From Desulfovibrio sp. (GTDB lineage: Bacteria; Desulfobacterota; Desulfovibrionia; Desulfovibrionales; Desulfovibrionaceae): 14,950 nucleotides of DNA. The notes under the pieces are model-generated. The model was not told where the DNA came from. It did not search any database and saw nothing but the letters and a program-made list of their open reading frames with translations. Below are positions 6,092 through 14,530 of the stretch, piece after piece. The position numbers and the translations under genes were made by a program. The stretch lies in the NCBI GenBank assembly GCA_014804915.1, contig JAAUYW010000080.1, positions 1 through 14,950 of the forward strand, read 5' to 3'. Each line of letters begins with the position of its first letter. Within the stretch, counting starts at the first letter, position 1.

Positions 6092-8026
6092 ATGATGGAT
6101 AACTCGCAATTCGCACCCGGACAAATTCTCGAAACGCTCAAATCCGGCGACAGTGACGCCATGCGCGGGGCGGCTTTCGCAGCAGGCGATCTGCGTCTTG
6201 AAGAAGCCATTCCCCTGCTGTGCGAAAAAATAAGGAGCGCGAACATAGGCGTGCAGGAAGCTGCAGAATACGGGCTGCGCAAAATCCGCGGCCCAAGGGC
6301 GATTGAGAGCCTGCTGCCGCTTTTAAGCAGCGACGACGCGCCTGTGCGCAATGTGGCGATGGACATCCTGCGCGAGATCGGGGTGGACGGCGTTGAGGCC
6401 ATGCAGCCGTACTTGCGCGGCGATGACGCCGACTTGCGCATCTTTATTGCGGACATTCTCGGCTATTGCCAGAGTCATCAGTCGGCCAGCGCGCTTGCGG
6501 ACGCGCTTTTAAAGGATCCGGAAGTCAATGTCCGCTATCAGGCGGCAGTAAGCCTGGGCAATCTCGGCTATCCGGAATCAGTCAACAGCCTCTGCCAGGC
6601 CATGCATGACGAGGAATGGGTGCAGTTCGCAGTAGTGGAGGCGCTGGCAAAAATAAACGATCCGGCCGCAATCAACGCGCTCATCAAATTGCTGCCGCTG
6701 TCATCCACGCTGGTAAGCGCGGCGATAATTGACGCCCTGGGCGAGCTTGGCGACATCAAGACCATTCCCATGCTCTTCAATTCGCTCGAGAATGTGCATG
6801 TGATGCTCAGGCACAAGATAGTAAAGGCCATTGTGCAGATTTTGCGCGGACGCTCGCTGTCCCTGCTGGCGCCAAAATCGCAGGAAAAGCTGCGCGAATA
6901 CCTTTTGGACGCGCTTACGGACAACGATGAGGAAATCCAGATTGCGGCCCTGCAGGGTCTGGCCGCGATTGGCACCGCCGAGGCCTGCAGGGATGTGATT
7001 TCGCTGGCTGTCACGCTTGATCCGGATCGCGCGCCGGAGCTCTATGAGGCGGCAATTCGCGCCCTGGCCGCGATAGGATATAACGATGTTGTGCGTGACG
7101 CGCTGCGCAGCGAGAATGAAGTTGAAGTTATGGTGGCAATGGAAGCCTGCCAGCTGATGGATGATGAAAGGCCGCTTGAGGAAATCAAGAACCTGTTCTG
7201 GCGCGTCGGCCGCGAACTGCAGCGCGCGGCAGTTGCGGAAGTCGCGCAGATTGGCACCTGCGCTGACGTGCCCTTCTTCCTGTCTGTGATGGATGAATGC
7301 AAGGATGCGGAAGTGCTCAAGAGCGCGCTGGCATTTTTTGGCAATCAGCATGGCTGCCCGGATGTGGAAGATGTTGTTTTCCAGCAGCTGGATCACAAGT
7401 ATGTGGACGTTAAGGAGATGGCGCTGGAAGCCTGCATCAATTTGCACAGCGCGGCGCTGAATGAGAAATTCCGCGAGCGGGCGCGCAGCGAAGACGCCAT
7501 GCAGCGGATGATGGCGATCTACGCTCTTGGCCGCTACAACGTGGCGGACAATATCACGGAAATTTCCGATGCTCTGGACGACGCCGCCCCGGGCGTGCGC
7601 CGCGTGGCAGTGGAGGCATTCCAGAATCTCGGATCAGCTGCGGAGCGCTACCTGCCGAGGCTTTTGCCGCGCCTTTTTGACGAGGACAAGGATGTGCGCC
7701 TGGCCCTGGTTGACCTGATGGGGCAGATTGGCACGCCGGCGGTAATGCCGCATTTGATCACGGCGCTGCGCGATGAAAACGAATGGGTGCGCATCCGCTC
7801 GATCGAAGCCCTGGGAGTCAACAAGAATTTTGAAGCCGTGCCCACTCTGGCCGAAATGCTTGAAACTGCCAATCCGCTGATAGCGCTGCGCATCATTGAA
7901 GCGCTCGGCAGAATCGGAGGCAATGTGGCTTTTGGAGTACTGCTTGGGCTTACATCGCACGAAGATCCGGAAATCCAGCACGCTGCCGCCAGCGCGGTAG
8001 CAGCCATCCAGGCTGATCAGGAGTAA
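6092..8026 (+). CDS. HEAT-repeat protein of the chemotaxis operon
   Basis: A 644-residue protein made almost wholly of HEAT/PBS-lyase-type repeats of about 30 residues: paired helices with recurring patterns such as VRxxAxxxLGxxG. Clear copies include VRYQAAVSLGNLGYP, IQIAALQGLAAIG, VRRVAVEAFQNLG, VRLALVDLMGQIG and VRIRSIEALGVNKN. I estimate 18 to 20 repeats. It has no signal peptide, membrane segment or catalytic motif. Such solenoids normally bind other proteins, so a scaffold or adaptor role in the chemotaxis complex is likely but inferred only from location. It starts at ATG 6092 with AGGA 8 nt upstream; a second ATG follows at once. The gene lies 21 bp after cheB and ends 2 bp before cheR, so cotranscription is very probable. 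I believe related genes hold this place in Desulfovibrio chemotaxis operons, with no assigned function. Confidence 0.93.
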   Translation: MMDNSQFAPGQILETLKSGDSDAMRGAAFAAGDLRLEEAIPLLCEKIRSANIGVQEAAEYGLRKIRGPRAIESLLPLLSSDDAPVRNVAMDILREIGVDGVEAMQPYLRGDDADLRIFIADILGYCQSHQSASALADALLKDPEVNVRYQAAVSLGNLGYPESVNSLCQAMHDEEWVQFAVVEALAKINDPAAINALIKLLPLSSTLVSAAIIDALGELGDIKTIPMLFNSLENVHVMLRHKIVKAIVQILRGRSLSLLAPKSQEKLREYLLDALTDNDEEIQIAALQGLAAIGTAEACRDVISLAVTLDPDRAPELYEAAIRALAAIGYNDVVRDALRSENEVEVMVAMEACQLMDDERPLEEIKNLFWRVGRELQRAAVAEVAQIGTCADVPFFLSVMDECKDAEVLKSALAFFGNQHGCPDVEDVVFQQLDHKYVDVKEMALEACINLHSAALNEKFRERARSEDAMQRMMAIYALGRYNVADNITEISDALDDAAPGVRRVAVEAFQNLGSAAERYLPRLLPRLFDEDKDVRLALVDLMGQIGTPAVMPHLITALRDENEWVRIRSIEALGVNKNFEAVPTLAEMLETANPLIALRIIEALGRIGGNVAFGVLLGLTSHEDPEIQHAAASAVAAIQADQE

Positions 8027-8028
8027 AT

Positions 8029-9255
8029 ATGGCTACCCCACCCCTGACTAATCCCTCCCCTTTCAGCGCCAGGGACGGCAAAAAGGACGACAAGCCAGCG
8101 CCAGAAAAACCAAAATCGCTTTATCAGCCGAGGCAGCCAGCCAGTTTTGGCCAGAGCGCAGGCGCGCCTTCGGCCGCCAGACCCGCCGCGTCGGCCTTTG
8201 GCGCCCAGAAGCCGCCCGAGCCGCGGCCATTCACATCGCTGCGCTCCCAGAACCAGGCTGCCCAGCCAGGCGCGGCGTTTTCCAGATTTTCCAGGCCGGC
8301 GGAGCCTGCCGCGCCGCGGCAATCCGTTTTTGGGCAGGCCGCCAGCAGGGCGCCAGCGCCAGCCGCAGCGCCAAGGCCCGCCCCTGCGCCGAGGCCGGCA
8401 TCGCCCTTCCGCAAGGATTTGCACATAACTGACGAGGAATTTCTGCTCCTGCGCGATTTCATCTATCAGCAATGCGGCATTTTCATTGCTGAAAACAGGA
8501 AATACCTGGTTGAAAACCGGCTCTCGAACCGCCTCAAGGAGCTGAATCTCAAAAGTTACAATGAATATTACAATTATCTGCGCTTTGACGCCAACCGCAA
8601 GCAGGAGCTGACCAAGCTCTTTGAAGTGGTGACTACAAACGAGACAAGCTTCTTCCGCAATCCGCCGCAGCTCGATGTGTTCCAGAGAATCGTGCTGGCC
8701 GAGGCGATTGATCAGGCGCGCAAGTCCGGCATGAAAAAGCTGCGCATCTGGTCGGCTGGCTGCTCAACAGGCGAAGAGCCGTACACCCTGGCGATTATCC
8801 TGCATGAAACGTTGCGCAGTGAAATTGATTCCTGGGATATAAAAATCACGGCCAATGACCTTTCCGAGGCCGTGCTGGCTGCAGCCAGGCGGGGCATCTA
8901 CAATGAATACGCCCTGCGCACCACTCCCAAGGAAATGGTCGCAAAATATTTCCAGAAGGAAGGAAATGTCTACAAGATCAACCAGGCCCTGAAAAGGCTG
9001 GTGAACTTCGGCCAGATAAACCTGAGCGACAAGGAGCAGCTAAAGCGCGTCGAAAAATCGCAAATCGTGTTTTGCCGCAATGTCATCATCTATTTTGACG
9101 ACGAGATGAAGCGCAAGGTAATCAACGCCTTTTACGACAACCTGCTGCCAAAGGGAGTGCTCATTATCGGCCATTCCGAATCCCTGCACAATATCAGCAG
9201 GGCCTTTCAGCTTGAGCATCACAAGGGCACCATCCTTTACCGCAAATCCAGCTAG
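8029..9255 (+). CDS. cheR: Chemotaxis protein-glutamate O-methyltransferase CheR with a long disordered N-terminus
   Basis: Methylates glutamates of chemoreceptors with S-adenosylmethionine. The protein has 408 aa, while the usual length is about 280. The first 128 residues are rich in proline, alanine, serine and arginine (repeated PAPAPR-like stretches) and are probably disordered. The helical N-terminal CheR domain begins near 130 (LHITDEEF). The catalytic part has TNETSFFRN (203-211), the SAM-binding motif WSAGCSTGEEP (241-251), ANDLS, and RNVIIYFD. Start ATG 8029 has AGGAG (8019-8023) 5 nt upstream, inside the end of the HEAT gene, so translation is likely coupled. The C-terminus ends without TPR repeats. 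An internal start close to the domain cannot be excluded, but the extension keeps the frame and its codon use is like that of the linkers in CheW and CheA. Confidence 0.96.
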   Translation: MATPPLTNPSPFSARDGKKDDKPAPEKPKSLYQPRQPASFGQSAGAPSAARPAASAFGAQKPPEPRPFTSLRSQNQAAQPGAAFSRFSRPAEPAAPRQSVFGQAASRAPAPAAAPRPAPAPRPASPFRKDLHITDEEFLLLRDFIYQQCGIFIAENRKYLVENRLSNRLKELNLKSYNEYYNYLRFDANRKQELTKLFEVVTTNETSFFRNPPQLDVFQRIVLAEAIDQARKSGMKKLRIWSAGCSTGEEPYTLAIILHETLRSEIDSWDIKITANDLSEAVLAAARRGIYNEYALRTTPKEMVAKYFQKEGNVYKINQALKRLVNFGQINLSDKEQLKRVEKSQIVFCRNVIIYFDDEMKRKVINAFYDNLLPKGVLIIGHSESLHNISRAFQLEHHKGTILYRKSS

Positions 9256-9266
9256 AAGACCGGACC

Positions 9267-10043
9267 ATGCAGGCGCGCATTCTGGCAGTCGCCAATCAAA
9301 AGGGCGGAGTGGGCAAGACCACAACCGCCATCAATCTGGGCAGCGCGCTCGCGCGCAAGGGCAAGAAGGTGCTGATTGTCGATCTTGACCCCCATGCCTG
9401 CGCCAGCCTGCACACGCGGATTCTGCCCGAAACGGCAGAGGCCAATCTTTATGACATCTTCGTGGCGGATGAAAAGCTCTGGCCGCAGATCTGGCCGCGG
9501 CTGATTCAGCGCACAGCCATTGAAAATGTGTCCATCGCGCCAGCCTGCATCAAACTCTCCGAGCTTGAGAATGATTTTCGCGACCGCAAGTCAAAAGGCT
9601 CGGTGCTGCTAAACGCGCTCCAGAGCCTGAAAAGCGAATATGATTACATTATACTCGATTGCCCGCCGCATCTCGGCATTCTGCTGATCAACGCGCTTGT
9701 CGCGGCAGATCTGCTTATCATTCCCATCCAGACAGATTTCATGGCCCTGCATGGCCTGAAACTGCTTTTTGACACCTTGCGCACGCTTAACAAGGCCCTG
9801 CCAAAACCTGTCAAATACCGCGCGCTGCCAACCATGTTTGACAAGCGGGCCAAGGCGTGCACAAGGGTGCTGGAGCTTTTGAAGCAGAAAATGGGCAACG
9901 CAATGTTTGAAACCATAGTTGGCATAGACACCCATTTCCGCGAGGCGAGCGCTCTCGGCTGCTCCATATTTGAAGTGGACGCCCGCTCGCGCGGCAGTAT
10001 TGCCTATTCCCAGCTGGCTGACGAAATACTCGCCCTATGCTGA
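9267..10043 (+). CDS. ParA/MinD-family ATPase, probable ParC-like chemotaxis array positioning protein
   Basis: A P-loop ATPase of 258 aa with the deviant Walker A KGGVGKTT (signature lysine K12, catalytic K17), Walker A' VDLDPHA (D39, D41) and Walker B IILDCPP (D131). These are the marks of the ParA family, which forms ATP-dependent dimers on DNA or poles. No parB gene or parS-like site is visible, and the gene sits within a chemotaxis operon. ParA-like proteins in that setting (Vibrio ParC, Rhodobacter PpfA) place chemoreceptor arrays or cytoplasmic clusters. Hence the likely role is array placement or inheritance rather than chromosome segregation. It starts 11 bp after cheR with only a weak ribosome site, and its last 7 bases (ATGCTGA) overlap the start of the CheW gene, so the two are translationally coupled and probably work as partners. 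Confidence 0.9.
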   Translation: MQARILAVANQKGGVGKTTTAINLGSALARKGKKVLIVDLDPHACASLHTRILPETAEANLYDIFVADEKLWPQIWPRLIQRTAIENVSIAPACIKLSELENDFRDRKSKGSVLLNALQSLKSEYDYIILDCPPHLGILLINALVAADLLIIPIQTDFMALHGLKLLFDTLRTLNKALPKPVKYRALPTMFDKRAKACTRVLELLKQKMGNAMFETIVGIDTHFREASALGCSIFEVDARSRGSIAYSQLADEILALC

Positions 10044-11077
10044 ACAGCCTGGAAGAATATCTTGCAGGGCTCAGTTTCGAGCCGCCAGAAACGCAGGGGG
10101 AGCAGCGCGAGCTTGATGCCAGCGAGCGCGCATTTGTGGAAAAGTATCTTGGCAGCGACACGCTCGAGCAAATGGATATCCAGAATCCGGAGCCTGTGCC
10201 CCTGCCCGCCCTGCAGCCAGCCGCGCCGGCGCCACGGGAAAAACTGGAGTTCAAGCCGGAGATAATCGTCGCGCCTCCGGCCTTGCAGGTCGCGCCGAAA
10301 ACAGAAACCGAAATAATAGTTGTTCCGGAAAGGGCTCCGGAACAAAGCGCGGTTGCCGCCAGAACGCCGGTCATTGAGATCAGCGAGCCAGCGGCGACTC
10401 TGGAAACGGCAGCTGAAGCGCCAGAAGCGCGCCCAATCGAACAGCAGGCTGAAGCGAAAGAGGCCGCGTCCTCGCCAGACCCGGCGATCCAGACTGTGGC
10501 GGCTGATCAGGCCGCGGCCCGGACAGCAGAACAGGCCAGCGACCTGGCGGCCACAACCGGACTTCAGGAAACCGCGGCAGCGCAAGCAGGCGCCGAAGCG
10601 GCAACCGAAGTCAGCGAACGCGAAAAACTGCGCCAGGCGGAACAGATCCAGGTAGTTTCCTTTTTTGTATCCGGCCAGCTTTTTTTGCTGCCTGTCGCAG
10701 GCATCCAGGAAGTTTTGCGCCATATGGAGCTGGTGAAGGTGCCGCAAGCGCCGGACTTCATCGCAGGCGCCATCAACCTGCGCGGAGCGGTGATGCCGCT
10801 CATCCACCTGTCCGCGCTGCTGACAAATTCGTCTTCATGGACGTATGACGAACGCAGTTTTATAATTGTTACCGGAGGCCAGGGCATGCAGATGGGGCTG
10901 ATTATCGACAAGGTGAGCAGCATGCATCTGATTTCGCAGCAAAAGATAATCTGGAACGTCGAATCCAAGCTGGGGGATGCGGGCGAATTCCTGAGCGCCC
11001 TCGTAGATCTGGATGACAGGGTCTGCGGCATGATCGCGCCTGACATCATCAAACAGAAACTTTTTGCGGAATTTTAA
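10037..11077 (+). CDS. cheW: CheW-domain coupling protein with a 200-residue N-terminal extension (CheW or ParP-like)
   Basis: CheW joins CheA to receptors in the array. The protein has 346 aa, over twice the usual 150-170. The CheW domain is C-terminal (about 204-346), with FIAGAINLRGAVMPLIHL and the later GLIIDKV and PDIIKQ regions typical of the fold. Residues 1-12 (MLNSLEEYLAGL) could form an amphipathic helix. About 45-200 are rich in alanine, glutamate and proline and probably disordered. Coupling to a ParA-type gene and the extended N-terminus recall Vibrio ParP, whose N-terminal part binds ParC and whose C-terminal CheW-like AIF domain binds CheA. As the only CheW-type gene in the operon it may be both coupling protein and ParP. 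The start overlaps the parA-like gene (ATGCTGA), with no strong ribosome site of its own. Function as a CheW-fold protein is sure; the ParP role is inferred. Confidence 0.9.
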   Translation: MLNSLEEYLAGLSFEPPETQGEQRELDASERAFVEKYLGSDTLEQMDIQNPEPVPLPALQPAAPAPREKLEFKPEIIVAPPALQVAPKTETEIIVVPERAPEQSAVAARTPVIEISEPAATLETAAEAPEARPIEQQAEAKEAASSPDPAIQTVAADQAAARTAEQASDLAATTGLQETAAAQAGAEAATEVSEREKLRQAEQIQVVSFFVSGQLFLLPVAGIQEVLRHMELVKVPQAPDFIAGAINLRGAVMPLIHLSALLTNSSSWTYDERSFIIVTGGQGMQMGLIIDKVSSMHLISQQKIIWNVESKLGDAGEFLSALVDLDDRVCGMIAPDIIKQKLFAEF

Positions 11078-11146
11078 CGCCCTGGCCTGAAAACCATCTG
11101 GCCTGGCGCCGGAAACCGTCTTGCAGGCATAAAGCGGGAATACGAT

Positions 11147-11512
11147 ATGAAACATATCATGGTAGTCGATGATTCAAAGACAATTCGCAATCTTGTGGCG
11201 TTTGTCCTGAAAGCGGAGGGATTCAAGGTGAGCACGGCCGAGGATGGCCTGGACGCAATCGAAAAGCTGTACAGCCTGGAGCCTGTTGACCTGATTGTTT
11301 CTGACGTCAACATGCCGCGCATGGATGGCTTTACGTTTATCAAGACACTGCGCGGCCAGGACGCATACAAGGATGTGCCCATCATCATCCTTTCGACCGA
11401 GGGGCAGGAGCGGGACATTCAGCAGGGCATGAGCCTTGGCGCGAATCTTTATATGGTCAAGCCGGCCCAGCCAGAAAAAATGGTGCGCAATATAAAGATG
11501 CTGCTTGGTTAA
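11147..11512 (+). CDS. cheY: Chemotaxis response regulator CheY
   Basis: A single receiver domain of 121 aa, accepting phosphate from CheA and acting on the flagellar switch (FliM). The acid pocket is D8/D9, phosphoacceptor D53 (VSDVNMP), S83/T84 at the conserved hydroxyl position and K105 (MVKPA). No output domain follows. The start at ATG 11147 has GCGGGA about 7 nt upstream. A 69-bp gap separates it from cheW and 64 bp from cheA; these are the largest gaps in the operon, but I see no good promoter or terminator in them. No phosphatase gene of the CheZ, CheC or CheX type is present in the window, so its dephosphorylation is handled elsewhere or by a phosphate sink. Confidence 0.95.
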   Translation: MKHIMVVDDSKTIRNLVAFVLKAEGFKVSTAEDGLDAIEKLYSLEPVDLIVSDVNMPRMDGFTFIKTLRGQDAYKDVPIIILSTEGQERDIQQGMSLGANLYMVKPAQPEKMVRNIKMLLG

Positions 11513-11576
11513 CCGATAAGGAAGTCAAAAACAGTCTCTCTGGACGAGCGCATTAGCTTCAAACAGGGGTGCCCAA

Positions 11577-14513
11577 ATGAGCCAGGAATTTAATGATCCT
11601 GAACTTTTTGCGGACTTTATCGCAGAAGCAAAGGAACACCTAGAAACCATTGAGCCGAATTTGCTGGAACTGGAGAAAGCTCCGGACAACCTTTCGCTAC
11701 TTAATGACATATTCCGGCCCATGCACTCGCTCAAGGGGGCTTCCGGCTTCCTCGGACTGAACCGCATAAACCATCTGGCGCACAAATCGGAAAATATCCT
11801 GGATGAGCTTCGCAAGGGCAGCATGCAGGTTACTTCCGAAACAATGGATGTCATCCTGGCCTCCACGGACGCGTTGCGCCAGATGATCGAGAATCTCGAA
11901 AACACCAATGCCGAAGGCGATGTTGAGACTGAATCAATCATTGCCCAGATAGACGCGATCATGGCAGGCGAATCGCCTGCGGCCGGATCCGCTCCGGAAG
12001 CCAGCGAGGAAAGCGGCGATGAAGAGCCGCTGGTTGTGGAAGCGACAGTGGAGCGGCCAGCGGAAGAAACGCCGGAGCCGCCGGCCGCTCCCGCAGGCGG
12101 CGGGCGCACGGGCATGAGCAGCAAGGAATGGGTTGCGCGGCTGGCAACCAGACCCGCCTACAACCTGACGGCGTTTGGCGAGGGCCATCTCAAGGATTTC
12201 ATAGACGAATCCCTGGAAATCATTGAAAACCTGAACACCGGCCTGCTTGAACTGGAAGAAAATCCGACTGGCCAGGCGGATCTCGTCAATGATCTTTTCC
12301 GCTATTTCCATAACATGAAGGGAAACAGCGGCATAATCGGCTACAATGAGCTGAATTCGCTGACGCACGAGGCTGAAACGCTGCTGAACAATGTGCGCCA
12401 GGGCAAAATCACGCCCAGCCATGAACTGATCGATCTGCTGCTGCTGACAGTGGATGTCATGGAAGGCCTGGTGCAGAAAATTGATGTTGGCGCCGGCAAT
12501 GCCACGCCAATGGACATTGAGCCAATGCTAATTCAGCTGCGCAAGGCCCTGGCAGGAGAAGGCATTGCCCTGCCGCCAGAATTGCTGGCCGCGAAGGGTG
12601 AGCAGCCGGCAGAGCCGCGCAAGGCCCCGCCCGTGGAGGTAGTTAATCCCACAATCATTGCCGCGGGCGCGGAAGAAGACGACGCTGCCGTATTCAAGAC
12701 CACAGTCAGCCAGCAGCTGGAGATTATCCGCGCCGCACTGGCAACCCTGCGCAAGGATGGCTCGCACAAGGATTCAATTGACGCGCTCTATCGCTGCCTT
12801 GTGGCAATCCGCAATGCCAGCAGTTTTGTGGGCCAGGATGAGATCAAGGTTTATGCCGATCGCACGGCTGGCATTATTGACCAGGGGCGCAAGGCCGGCA
12901 TTGATTTTGGCCTTATGGTTGACATGCTGGATCAGGAAACCAGCATTATTGGCGATATGGTGGCAAAAGCCCTGGCAGAAGGCAAGATAGGAGCCGCAGC
13001 GCCGGCTGATGCCGGAGAATCCGTAAGCAGGCCAGCGGAAGCCGCGCCAGAGCAGCCAAAACAGGAGCAAAAACCGGCAGCCGCGTCCGGAGCGCAGGCG
13101 CAAAAACCCGCAGCTTCGGAACAGGCGGCAGCGCCTGCGAAGACGCAGGGAAAGGCGCCGGCGCCCAGGGCGGCCGCTCCGTCGCCAGCTGCCAAGCCCC
13201 CTGCCGCCGCGCCTGCCGACGCGCATAAAAGCTCTTCAACAATCAGGGTCGATCATGAAAAACTGGATCACCTGATGAACCTGATTGGCGAGCTGATTAT
13301 CAACCGCAACCGCTATACGCTGATAGCGCGCTCGCTGGAAGGCAACGAGGATTCGATCAACGTGGGCGAAGTGGCCCAGAGCCTGTCGGAAACCACGTAT
13401 GCCATGGCCAGAATTTCGGACGACCTGCAGGATACCATCATGAAAGTCAGGATGGTGCCCGTATCTTCGGTATTTTCGCGTTTCCCGAGGCTGGTGCGCG
13501 ATCTTTCGCGCAAAAGCGGCAAGGAAGTTGATCTGGTCATGGAAGGCGAGGAAACAGAGCTTGACAAGAGCGTGGTTGAGGTAATTGGCGATCCGCTCGT
13601 GCACCTGATCAGAAATTCCGTTGACCATGGCATAGAGGCGGAAACCGACCGCGTTGCCGCAGGCAAGCCGGCCAAGGGCAAGGTAACCTTGCGCGCATTC
13701 CACAAGGGCAATTCCGTCGCCATCGAAATTGAAGACGACGGCAAGGGCATTGATCCGGCGAAAATGCGCGAAGTGGCGATCAAAAAGGGCATCATCACGC
13801 CGGAAGAAGCGCAGCAAATGGATGATCGCGAGGCGATTGAGCTTATTTTCGCGCCCGGCTTTTCCTCGGCAGAAAAAATCACCGACATTTCCGGCCGCGG
13901 CGTAGGCATGGATGTGGTGCGCACCAATATCAAAAATCTCAAGGGCAGCGTCAGCACCTTTTCAGAGCTGGGCAAGGGCACGCGCTTCACATTGAGCCTG
14001 CCGCTTACGCTGGCAATCATCGACGCACTGATGGTCAATGTTTCCGGCCAGATTTACGCCATTCCCCTTGACGCAGTCTCTGAAACAACAAAAATCGAAA
14101 CAGTGCGCCTGACTGACGTAAAGGGGCGCAAGGCCGTGACGCTGCGCGGCGAAGTGCTCGGCATTGTCGAACTGTCAGAAATGCTTGGCGTGCCGCGCTC
14201 CATGGAAGAGCTGCCGGAAGTGCTTTCCGTTGTCGTGATTCATGACAATGAGCGCAGGCTCGGCCTGGTAGTTGACCAGTTGCTGGAGCGGCAGGAGATT
14301 GTCATCAAGCCTCTTGGGGCCTATCTTGGCGATCTAAAGGGCATTTCTGGCGCGACAATCATGGGCGATGGCTCGGTAATCCTGATTCTTGACCCGCATG
14401 AGATTTACATCATGTCAACCTCAAAGGCGGCAAGCATATCGCAGTCAGGCGGGGACGCGAGCAAGCAGCAGGCTTTGCAGCAAGCCCTGCGCCAGGCTGC
14501 CGAGGCCAAATAA
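11577..14513 (+). CDS. cheA: Chemotaxis histidine kinase CheA with three HPt-type domains
   Basis: Autophosphorylates in receptor arrays and passes phosphate to CheY and CheB. It has 978 aa, longer than the usual 650-750. HPt1 (1-130) has the active site MHSLKGASG with H50. HPt2 (about 200-325) has FHNMKGNSG with H245. A third HPt-like region (about 368-465) has the same helical pattern, but V409 replaces the histidine, and the following K-G is R412-N413. An alanine-, proline- and glutamine-rich linker covers 470-553. Next come the P3 dimerisation helices (from 555), the P4 ATPase (N680 in the N-box, DDGKGID at 720-726, GRGVGMDVV at 773-781) and the P5 CheW-like domain (about 812-945). I see no clear P2 domain. 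A glutamine- and alanine-rich tail follows. Start ATG 11577 has AGGGG about 7 nt upstream. Last gene of the operon. Confidence 0.97.
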   Translation: MSQEFNDPELFADFIAEAKEHLETIEPNLLELEKAPDNLSLLNDIFRPMHSLKGASGFLGLNRINHLAHKSENILDELRKGSMQVTSETMDVILASTDALRQMIENLENTNAEGDVETESIIAQIDAIMAGESPAAGSAPEASEESGDEEPLVVEATVERPAEETPEPPAAPAGGGRTGMSSKEWVARLATRPAYNLTAFGEGHLKDFIDESLEIIENLNTGLLELEENPTGQADLVNDLFRYFHNMKGNSGIIGYNELNSLTHEAETLLNNVRQGKITPSHELIDLLLLTVDVMEGLVQKIDVGAGNATPMDIEPMLIQLRKALAGEGIALPPELLAAKGEQPAEPRKAPPVEVVNPTIIAAGAEEDDAAVFKTTVSQQLEIIRAALATLRKDGSHKDSIDALYRCLVAIRNASSFVGQDEIKVYADRTAGIIDQGRKAGIDFGLMVDMLDQETSIIGDMVAKALAEGKIGAAAPADAGESVSRPAEAAPEQPKQEQKPAAASGAQAQKPAASEQAAAPAKTQGKAPAPRAAAPSPAAKPPAAAPADAHKSSSTIRVDHEKLDHLMNLIGELIINRNRYTLIARSLEGNEDSINVGEVAQSLSETTYAMARISDDLQDTIMKVRMVPVSSVFSRFPRLVRDLSRKSGKEVDLVMEGEETELDKSVVEVIGDPLVHLIRNSVDHGIEAETDRVAAGKPAKGKVTLRAFHKGNSVAIEIEDDGKGIDPAKMREVAIKKGIITPEEAQQMDDREAIELIFAPGFSSAEKITDISGRGVGMDVVRTNIKNLKGSVSTFSELGKGTRFTLSLPLTLAIIDALMVNVSGQIYAIPLDAVSETTKIETVRLTDVKGRKAVTLRGEVLGIVELSEMLGVPRSMEELPEVLSVVVIHDNERRLGLVVDQLLERQEIVIKPLGAYLGDLKGISGATIMGDGSVILILDPHEIYIMSTSKAASISQSGGDASKQQALQQALRQAAEAK

Positions 14514-14530
14514 TTCCGTCAGGGCGCGAC

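Noticed and set aside
11124..11149. Possible sigma-70 promoter ahead of cheY (TTGCAG, 17 bp, GATATG)
   Set aside because: The -10 box has three of six matches and overlaps the start codon, leaving no room for a leader.
11507..11514. Palindrome GGTTAACC at the cheY stop codon
   Set aside because: Only 8 bp, and with no loop it cannot form a useful hairpin. Chance is the best account.
13313..14038. Minus-strand ORF of 241 codons
   Set aside because: It is antisense to the CheA kinase core, rich in serine and arginine as expected of a shadow frame.
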